In this document: in pieces, positions 1 to 3,962 of the stretch
Layout of the letters: the number at the start of each line of letters is the position of its first letter
Position numbering within the stretch: the stretch's first letter is position 1
Assembly (NCBI GenBank): GCA_021162325.1
Contig: JAGGYV010000193.1
Coordinates: 1 to 8,401 of the forward strand
Length of the DNA: 8,401 nucleotides
Source: Desulfobacteraceae bacterium
Lineage (GTDB): Bacteria > Desulfobacterota > Desulfobacteria > Desulfobacterales > Desulfosalsimonadaceae
Direction: 5' to 3'
Program-made: the position numbers and the translations under genes
The notes under the pieces: generated by a model
The model's database searches: none
What the model saw: only the letters and a program-made list of their open reading frames with translations
What the model was told of the DNA's origin: nothing

Positions 1-25
1 AGCCTTCAGCCTATACACTTATTCA

Positions 26-379
26 TTATTTCATGACAAAATTGATGGCAGCACCAAACCAGGTGAACGAGTGAATTTGACCTTCAATGCCGACCCGATG
101 GTTTTGAAGGGCATCCATGATGCCTTCTTCGCCTTTTTTCATGGCATTAAATCCGATTTTTGCATCCGCCCATACCATGGCCGCTTCATATTCATCCAGT
201 ATTGCGTCAGATGAAAACTGACCGTCTTTAAAAATGAATCGTTTGCCTTTTTTGTTGTCTTTTGTTTTGACCACAATCCGGCACTCGTGTCCCATGAGGA
301 ATTTTTTAAAGTTTGCATCGGTTCGCGCTGATTTTTTAAATTTTGATGCAAGGATGGTGAGAAGCAATAATAGTCTCAT
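26..379 (-). CDS. Small SCP2-like (sterol carrier protein 2 fold) protein, putative
   Basis: This 117-residue protein has a hydrophobic start (MRLLLLL) and a basic stretch, followed by a compact domain. Residues from about 30 resemble small SCP2-like lipid-binding domains: a strand-rich part (HECRIVVKTKD, KRFIFKDGQFS), a middle helix, and a C-terminal pattern of the type ALQNHRVGIEGQIHSFTWF. SCP2 domains bind hydrophobic ligands such as acyl-CoAs, which would suit the acyl-CoA ligase upstream, but no ligand can be read here. The start is placed at 379 because AAGGGGG (385-391) lies 5 nt upstream of it. The longer version starting at 394 would put that ribosome site inside the gene. It lies 122 bp downstream of the ligase on the same strand and may be co-transcribed with it. 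The family call is from remembered pattern, not a search, and a lone hypothetical protein remains possible. Confidence 0.6.
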   Translation of the reverse strand: MRLLLLLTILASKFKKSARTDANFKKFLMGHECRIVVKTKDNKKGKRFIFKDGQFSSDAILDEYEAAMVWADAKIGFNAMKKGEEGIMDALQNHRVGIEGQIHSFTWFGAAINFVMK

Positions 380-423
380 TTTTTCCCCCTTCATTTAAGT
401 GAGCAAGTAATTTAAAATGTGTA

Positions 424-448
424 TGATAAATTTTAATTATTTTTATCA
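424..448. repeat. AT-rich inverted repeat upstream of the SCP2-like gene
   Basis: TGATAAA at 424-430 is mirrored by TTTATCA at 442-448 with an 11-nt AT-rich centre. It lies 45-70 bp upstream of the start at 379. It could be an operator or promoter-region dyad, but in such AT-rich sequence a 7-bp dyad may be chance. There is no G+C stem, so it is unlikely to be an intrinsic terminator for the ligase. Confidence 0.3.
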
Positions 449-466
449 ATAGAGACAAGTGGAAAG

Positions 467-500
467 TTTAGTTCACTTTTAACTTTTCCTGTTTATCCGG
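467..500. repeat. 34-bp direct repeat, copy 1 (end fragment of the hairpin element)
   Basis: This segment begins TTTAGTTCACTTTTAAC and ends GTTTATCCGG. It matches 2716-2749 at 33 of 34 positions in the same orientation; the only difference is T versus G at the 24th base. It lies immediately beyond the ligase stop codon (502-504), while the second copy lies about 200 bp upstream of the ligase start. The ligase gene is therefore bracketed by direct repeats. This copy lacks the hairpin part found next to copy 2, so it looks like an isolated end of that element. Confidence 0.8.
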
Positions 501-501
501 C

Positions 502-2511
502 TCAGGCATAAAGCGAGTTGATTTCATTGCTATATTTTTCGTAGATGACTCTTCGTTTCATTTTTTGTGTGGGGGTAAGCTCTCCTGTTTCTTCGCTGAA
601 GGGCAGTGAAAGAAGACGGAATTTTTTGATCTGCTCATACCTTGCCAGTTTTTGATTGATCTTTTCCACCTGGGCCTCAAAAAACCGGACGATTTCAGGA
701 GCGCTGACCAGATCGTCCTCCCCGTCAAAAGCAATCCCCTTTTCTGCGGCAAAATCTTTTATAAGTTCAAAATTCGGAACGATTAAGGCGGTAATGTAGT
801 TGCGGCCGTCGCCGGTAACGCATGCCTGGTCAATATACATATCGAGGTTAAGTGCCATTTCGATGGGATTCGGAGCGATATTTTTTCCTCCCGAGGTGAC
901 AATAAGCTCTTTTTTACGATCGGTGATTTTCAAAAACCCGTCTTCATCAATTTCTCCGATGTCCCCAGTCCTGAAAAAGCCGTCTTCGGTAAAAACTTCC
1001 CCGGTTTTTGCAGGCTGATTAAAGTATCCGTTACCGCTGCTGAAAATTTGGGGGCCTTTTGCCAGAACTTCGCCATCTTCTGCGATTTTGATTTGGGTAT
1101 CCTGGCAGGGTCGGCCGACAAATCCCGGTTTAATGATGAATCGGGGAGAAATCTTTTTCGAAACCACCATCATTTTGAGCACCCCCTTGAATGTGCTGAA
1201 CGGGCTTTTGCCGCTCCCCTGCATGAGCACCATCGTATCCACAAGCCAGTCCATGGCTTTTCTGTATATCCATTTGTCCGGAAGGGGCTCCGTGAATACC
1301 GGTGCATTAGAAGAGATGGCGGATGTGGTTTCCGTCAGACCATACCCTTCGGTGATGGTAATGTTCATGCTGCGGAAGAATTTGGTGATTTCCTTTGAAA
1401 GGGCGGCGCCGCCGCTGCCGGCCACCACCAGCCGGTCAAATCCCACCATTTGTCTGATTTTATGATACACATAAAGGTTTGCAAACATGAATTTGATGCC
1501 CAAAGCAGGGGGAAGGGGTTCTCCGATAATCATATAATCCGACGCCGCATCACCGGTTTTCATTGCCCAGTCGAACCACTTTTTTTCAGATCCGGTAAGT
1601 TTCTGTGCATGCAGGTTGACCCCCTCATATATTTTTTCATAAAGCCGGGGTACTGAAAAAAGGATATTCGGCCTTACTTCGAGCAGATCTTTCTGGATGG
1701 TCTTCATGTTTTGGGCAAAATTGATTGTCGTCCCTAAGGCCAGCTGCAAATGATAGTCCGCCGTTCTCCCCATGACATGGCAGAGAGGGAGAAAACACAG
1801 GCTTTCCAGCCGGATGTTTCTTTCTATAAGTTTTTGCGGAAGCGGCGTATTGATCAGAATCTCCGTCTGGGCCTTGAAGTTGGCCTGGCTTAAAACAACC
1901 CCTTTCGGATTTCCGGTCGTCCCGGACGTGTAAATAATAGCGGCAGTGTCGCTTCCCGTCAGTTGTGCCCTTCGTTGTGCAAATTGTTTCGTAGCTGAAG
2001 AAGACTCCTTTCCATCCTTAATCAGGGCGTTATAATCGATGATGGGGTTGTCCGAAGAATTTGTCAGTGGAGAAAGACATACGATAAATTCAAGAGCGGG
2101 GGCTTCATCCATGATCCGGAGTGCCTGCTCCAAAAGCGATTTATCCCCGACAATCAGCGCTTTTGCTTCGCAATCGTTTAAGATAAACGTTAACTGGTGA
2201 TCCGTACTGGTGGGATAGATCGGTACGCCGATGGCTCCGGTTCCCTGAATCGCCTGGTCGGCGATAACCCAGCGTGGCCGGTTGTGAGAAAAAATACCGA
2301 TTCGGTCGCCTTTTTCAATCCCCTTGCCGATCAGTCCGGCGCCCAGACACCGAGCTTCTTCAGCGGCCTTTTGCCAGGTGGTGTCGGTTCGTTCATCGCA
2401 AGGGAGGCCGTATTTAAATTTTGCCCGCATGAACACATCATCTTCGAATTTTTCTGCCTGCTTAAAGAAAAGACCAACCTGGGTGTCTTCTGTTTCATAT
2501 GGGTATGCCAT
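502..2511 (-). CDS. Long-chain-type acyl-CoA ligase (AMP-forming)
   Basis: This is a 669-residue member of the ANL adenylate-forming superfamily. Such enzymes activate a carboxylic acid with ATP to an acyl-AMP and transfer it to CoA. Visible motifs, numbered from the upstream ATG of a tandem pair: P-loop YTSGTTGNPKG (195-205), EGYGLTET (389-396), RTGDIG (515-520), DRKKELIVTSGGKN (532-545), and the C-terminal lysine motif LTPTQKMKRR with catalytic K651. Overall it resembles FadD15-type ligases; chain length and substrate cannot be read. About 50 extra residues (roughly 405-462) separate EGYGLTET from the GFVGRP segment, which normally follow closely. The start is placed at the second ATG (2511), because AAGGAGG (2517-2523) is 5 nt from it but only 2 nt from the first. 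There is no signal peptide. It lies downstream of tetR on the same strand, separated by repeat elements. Confidence 0.93.
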   Translation of the reverse strand: MAYPYETEDTQVGLFFKQAEKFEDDVFMRAKFKYGLPCDERTDTTWQKAAEEARCLGAGLIGKGIEKGDRIGIFSHNRPRWVIADQAIQGTGAIGVPIYPTSTDHQLTFILNDCEAKALIVGDKSLLEQALRIMDEAPALEFIVCLSPLTNSSDNPIIDYNALIKDGKESSSATKQFAQRRAQLTGSDTAAIIYTSGTTGNPKGVVLSQANFKAQTEILINTPLPQKLIERNIRLESLCFLPLCHVMGRTADYHLQLALGTTINFAQNMKTIQKDLLEVRPNILFSVPRLYEKIYEGVNLHAQKLTGSEKKWFDWAMKTGDAASDYMIIGEPLPPALGIKFMFANLYVYHKIRQMVGFDRLVVAGSGGAALSKEITKFFRSMNITITEGYGLTETTSAISSNAPVFTEPLPDKWIYRKAMDWLVDTMVLMQGSGKSPFSTFKGVLKMMVVSKKISPRFIIKPGFVGRPCQDTQIKIAEDGEVLAKGPQIFSSGNGYFNQPAKTGEVFTEDGFFRTGDIGEIDEDGFLKITDRKKELIVTSGGKNIAPNPIEMALNLDMYIDQACVTGDGRNYITALIVPNFELIKDFAAEKGIAFDGEDDLVSAPEIVRFFEAQVEKINQKLARYEQIKKFRLLSLPFSEETGELTPTQKMKRRVIYEKYSNEINSLYA

Positions 2512-2516
2512 CATAT

Positions 2517-2523
2517 CCTCCTT
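2517..2523 (-). promoter_or_regulatory. Ribosome binding site of the acyl-CoA ligase
   Basis: AAGGAGG read on the minus strand is followed by two tandem ATG codons. The spacing is 2 nt to the first (2514) and 5 nt to the second (2511), so the second is the more likely start. Confidence 0.75.
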
Positions 2524-2584
2524 AGTTTTTTATCTCTGTTTTTTGTATTTTTTGGGCAAACTTTTTTTAAAAGCTCAAAAAGTA

Positions 2585-2749
2585 TGAAGTGACTAAAGTG
2601 ATCTAAAGTGCCTAAAGTTGTGGACTGCGCAAAACGCGCGATCATTTTTAACATAAAAATTGAAAATGCCGAAGGCATTAACCATAATCACGCCACGGCG
2701 TGACTCACTTCAAATTTTAGTTCACTTTTAACTTTTCCGGTTTATCCGG
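2585..2749. mobile_element. Hairpin-cluster intergenic element with related AAAGTGA-type ends
   Basis: The left end is a short tandem run of 9-10 bp units (TGAAGTGAC, TAAAGTGATC, TAAAGTGCC, TAAAGTTG, 2585-2620). The right end, read on the other strand, contains related units (TAAAAGTGAAC, TGAAGTGAG), so the ends are imperfect inverted repeats. Between them lie four successive hairpins: 2627-2639 (GCGC stem), 2644-2660 (ATTTTTA/TAAAAAT), 2665-2679 (AATGCC-GAA-GGCATT) and 2688-2703 (TCACGCC-AC-GGCGTGA). It has no coding capacity. It looks like a non-autonomous REP/MITE-type element, and part of its right end recurs at 467-500. The hairpins could also end or slow transcription coming from tetR. 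The mobile nature is inference. Confidence 0.55.
2716..2749. repeat. 34-bp direct repeat, copy 2 (right end of the hairpin element)
   Basis: It is identical at 33 of 34 positions to 467-500, in the same orientation. Here it directly adjoins the four-hairpin block, so this copy shows the context the other has lost. The two copies bracket a segment of about 2.2 kb containing the acyl-CoA ligase. Confidence 0.8.
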
Positions 2750-2771
2750 GTTGGGGTATCCTCCTTTAAAT

Positions 2772-2787
2772 AATTTTATATAAAATT
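2772..2787. repeat. 16-bp AT palindrome
   Basis: AATTTTATATAAAATT is a perfect palindrome lying between the hairpin element and the inverted-repeat element. Just beside it, the minus strand reads AAAGGAGG (2760-2767), an isolated Shine-Dalgarno-like string with no start codon at a usable distance. It may be a remnant of gene sequence or a regulatory dyad; no function can be assigned. Confidence 0.35.
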
Positions 2788-2804
2788 CAGTAGATAACCA
2801 GTTA

Positions 2805-2961
2805 GGGTTCACTCAAAAATAAATTTACATTTTCAGGTGTTGAGGCGCCTGTCCGGCAAGGCGCGAGAAGGGCGAATAACTGGTCTATTTAACCGACGAG
2901 CAACGCAGCCGGGCGGGATGGATCGGCGCCTGAAAATGTGAAGTTATTTTTGAGTGAGCCC
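2805..2961. mobile_element. 157-bp MITE-like element with 33-bp terminal inverted repeats
   Basis: The left end (2805-2837, beginning GGGTTCACTCAAAAATAA) and the inverse of the right end (2929-2961, beginning GGGCTCACTCAAAAATAA) match at 30 of 33 positions. The 91-bp interior is G+C rich, contains no gene, and carries the string GGCGCCTG near both of its ends. Long inverted ends around a short noncoding core fit a non-autonomous transposable element or other dispersed repeat. I see no clear target-site duplication. The right end overlaps the tetR 3' end and encodes its last five residues and stop. Confidence 0.65.
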
Positions 2962-3651
2962 GTAGTCCATATTTTCACCGATGATAATTTGTTTTAGCTG
3001 GGGCAGGAGCACAAACATCATGGTTTTCTTTACCCATTTCAAATATTGGCGGCTTCCGGGTTTTAGTCCCAGAATTCCAGCATAATATGTGCTTGCGCCA
3101 AGGTAATTTATGGCCAATGTATTAAAACTGTGTGTAAACATTTCGATATCATCGGCTATCCCTTGCATGGGAATCGCGTTTTTAAAGGTTTGTTTTGTTT
3201 GTTCAAAAAAATTTCTGACACGCTCATATCCGGGAATTTCGTCATGTTCTTCCGCCTGAACCAGGTTGAGGGCGACGATCCTAAGGGCGCTGGGATGCTT
3301 TGCGGCAAAATTAAAAAAGCGGTCAATATACAGAGAAAAACCGGACTCCGGACCAAGCTTTTCAAGGCCTTCAAACCACGTAATATTGGCCTGATAATAT
3401 TCATCCGTCACATGTTTGACCACTTCTTCAAAAAGCGTTGCCTTGGTCGGAAAATAATAATTGATCAATGGATGATCAATTTTGGCCGATTTTCCGATCA
3501 TGCGGATACTTGCCGCGTAATACGGATAGTCGGCAAACACTTTTACAGCAGCGTCAATGATTTTGTTCCGGGTCGGCTTTTTTTGTCTTTCGCTTGTCTT
3601 TGAATGAGGCGGTTTTGTTTTGTTGGATTTGTTTTTTTTAGGGGTTGCCAT
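2944..3651 (-). CDS. TetR-family transcriptional regulator
   Basis: This is a 235-residue regulator. A Lys/Arg-rich arm (1-30, beginning MATPKKNKSNK) precedes a TetR N-terminal domain: helix IIDAAVKVFADY (31-42), the helix-turn-helix around SIRMIGKSAKIDHPLINYYF (48-67), then PTKATLFEEVVKHV. The C-terminal part (about 85-235) is helical and would bind the ligand and form the dimer; the ligand is unknown. The start at ATG 3651 is chosen because the upstream alternative, TTG at 3687, is itself the -35 box of the palindrome. No Shine-Dalgarno precedes ATG 3651, and the likely transcription start is only a few nt upstream, so translation may be leaderless. Its last five codons (GLTQK) and stop lie inside the right end of a repeat element. 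Its position opposite the fusion gene, beside the 44-bp palindrome, suggests it represses itself and that operon. Confidence 0.88.
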   Translation of the reverse strand: MATPKKNKSNKTKPPHSKTSERQKKPTRNKIIDAAVKVFADYPYYAASIRMIGKSAKIDHPLINYYFPTKATLFEEVVKHVTDEYYQANITWFEGLEKLGPESGFSLYIDRFFNFAAKHPSALRIVALNLVQAEEHDEIPGYERVRNFFEQTKQTFKNAIPMQGIADDIEMFTHSFNTLAINYLGASTYYAGILGLKPGSRQYLKWVKKTMMFVLLPQLKQIIIGENMDYGLTQK

Positions 3652-3661
3652 GATGGATATT

Positions 3662-3687
3662 ATTATAGTTAAGAATGGCTCTGTCAA
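3662..3687 (-). promoter_or_regulatory. Candidate tetR promoter
   Basis: On the minus strand a perfect -35 TTGACA (3682-3687) lies in the left arm of the palindrome. TATAAT follows at 3662-3667, but the spacing is only 14 bp. Other AT-rich -10 options overlap it (TAATAA with 16 bp, AATAAT with 17 bp). Any of these puts the transcription start a few nt from ATG 3651. The -35 is convincing; the exact -10 is not settled. Confidence 0.5.
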
Positions 3688-3723
3688 GCAGATTTTAACG
3701 ATCGTTAAAATCTGCTTGACAGA
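3680..3723. promoter_or_regulatory. Perfect 44-bp palindrome, probable TetR operator (O1)
   Basis: Bases 3680-3723 equal their own reverse complement with no mismatch and no spacer; the centre lies between 3701 and 3702. The outer arms end TGCTTGACAGA on the right and its complement on the left. The core is TTTTAACGATCGTTAAAA (3693-3710). Each arm contains a TTGACA -35 box, one facing tetR and one facing the fusion gene. A bound repressor would therefore cover both promoters. It sits 29 bp from the tetR start. Assignment to this TetR protein rests on position and symmetry only. Confidence 0.8.
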
Positions 3724-3744
3724 TAGTTACTATTCAATTAAAAT
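3716..3744 (+). promoter_or_regulatory. Promoter P1 for the glycyl radical fusion operon
   Basis: TTGACA (3716-3721) and TAAAAT (3739-3744) are separated by exactly 17 bp, a near-consensus sigma-70-type promoter. The -35 lies within the right arm of the 44-bp palindrome. The predicted transcription start near 3751 gives a leader of about 212 nt before ATG 3963. Confidence 0.65.
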
Positions 3745-3775
3745 TTTTGTAAGCGGAGCACCGTATCTTCTTTGT

Positions 3776-3819
3776 TGCCGAGCACTTGAAGTACAAAAAG
3801 TACGTCTGTGCGCTTGGCA
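3776..3819 (+). other. Imperfect hairpin in the leader of the fusion gene
   Basis: TGCC (3776-3779) pairs with GGCA (3816-3819), GCAC (3782-3785) with GTGC (3808-3811), and GTAC (3791-3794) with GTAC (3800-3803) around an AAAAA loop; internal loops separate the short helices. It lies between the two promoter-like sequences, in a stretch (about 3751-3855) with no supported gene. It could be a remnant of an intergenic repeat, or a leader structure. There is no T-run after it, so it is not a typical terminator. Confidence 0.35.
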
Positions 3820-3855
3820 CCTCGCATTTACGCCACCCTGTGAATGCTTAGTTTA

Positions 3856-3884
3856 TTGCTTGACAGCGCATCAGCAGTTATAAT
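3856..3884 (+). promoter_or_regulatory. Candidate second promoter P2 for the fusion operon
   Basis: TTGCTT (3856-3861) and a perfect TATAAT (3879-3884) are separated by 17 bp, pointing to a start near 3891. The -35 overlaps TGCTTGACAG (3857-3866), the same 10-mer found in the right arm of the 44-bp palindrome (3713-3722). The second operator-like core lies just downstream. Confidence 0.5.
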
Positions 3885-3905
3885 TCCATTGAGTGGTTTC
3901 AAATT

Positions 3906-3923
3906 TTTTAGCGATCGTAAAAA
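3906..3923. promoter_or_regulatory. Second operator-like site (O2)
   Basis: TTTTAGCGATCGTAAAAA matches the palindrome core TTTTAACGATCGTTAAAA at 16 of 18 positions. It lies 213 bp from the centre of O1, just downstream of the P2 start and 40 bp before ATG 3963. That is a position where a repressor could block elongation or form a loop with O1. It lacks the outer arms, so binding would probably be weaker. Confidence 0.5.
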
Positions 3924-3950
3924 AAATTGACTTTATATGATTGGCAGGAG

Positions 3951-3956
3951 AAGGAG
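3951..3956 (+). promoter_or_regulatory. Ribosome binding site of the fusion gene
   Basis: AAGGAG lies 6 nt before ATG 3963. This decides the start in favour of 3963 over an in-frame TTG at 3927, which has no ribosome site and overlaps the edge of the O2 region. Confidence 0.8.
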
Positions 3957-3962
3957 TTAAAA

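Noticed and set aside
1048..1465. Plus-strand open frames opposite the acyl-CoA ligase
   Set aside because: They are antisense shadows of a strongly motif-supported gene, with no ribosome sites or recognisable domains.
2585..2620. Short tandem units considered as a CRISPR-like or iteron array
   Set aside because: The units are 9-10 bp with no spacers, and no replication or cas gene is near; they fit better as one end of the hairpin element.
3652..3687. Upstream TTG start adding 12 residues to the TetR protein
   Set aside because: The TTG is the first half of the -35 TTGACA within the palindrome, and the added residues match no TetR N-terminus.
3620..3883. Plus-strand open frame of 87 codons between tetR and the fusion gene
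   Set aside because: It runs through the tetR start, the 44-bp palindrome, both promoters and the leader hairpin, has no ribosome site, and resembles no protein family.
3927..3962. Upstream TTG start adding 12 residues to the fusion protein
   Set aside because: It has no ribosome site and abuts O2; AAGGAG with 6-nt spacing supports ATG 3963.
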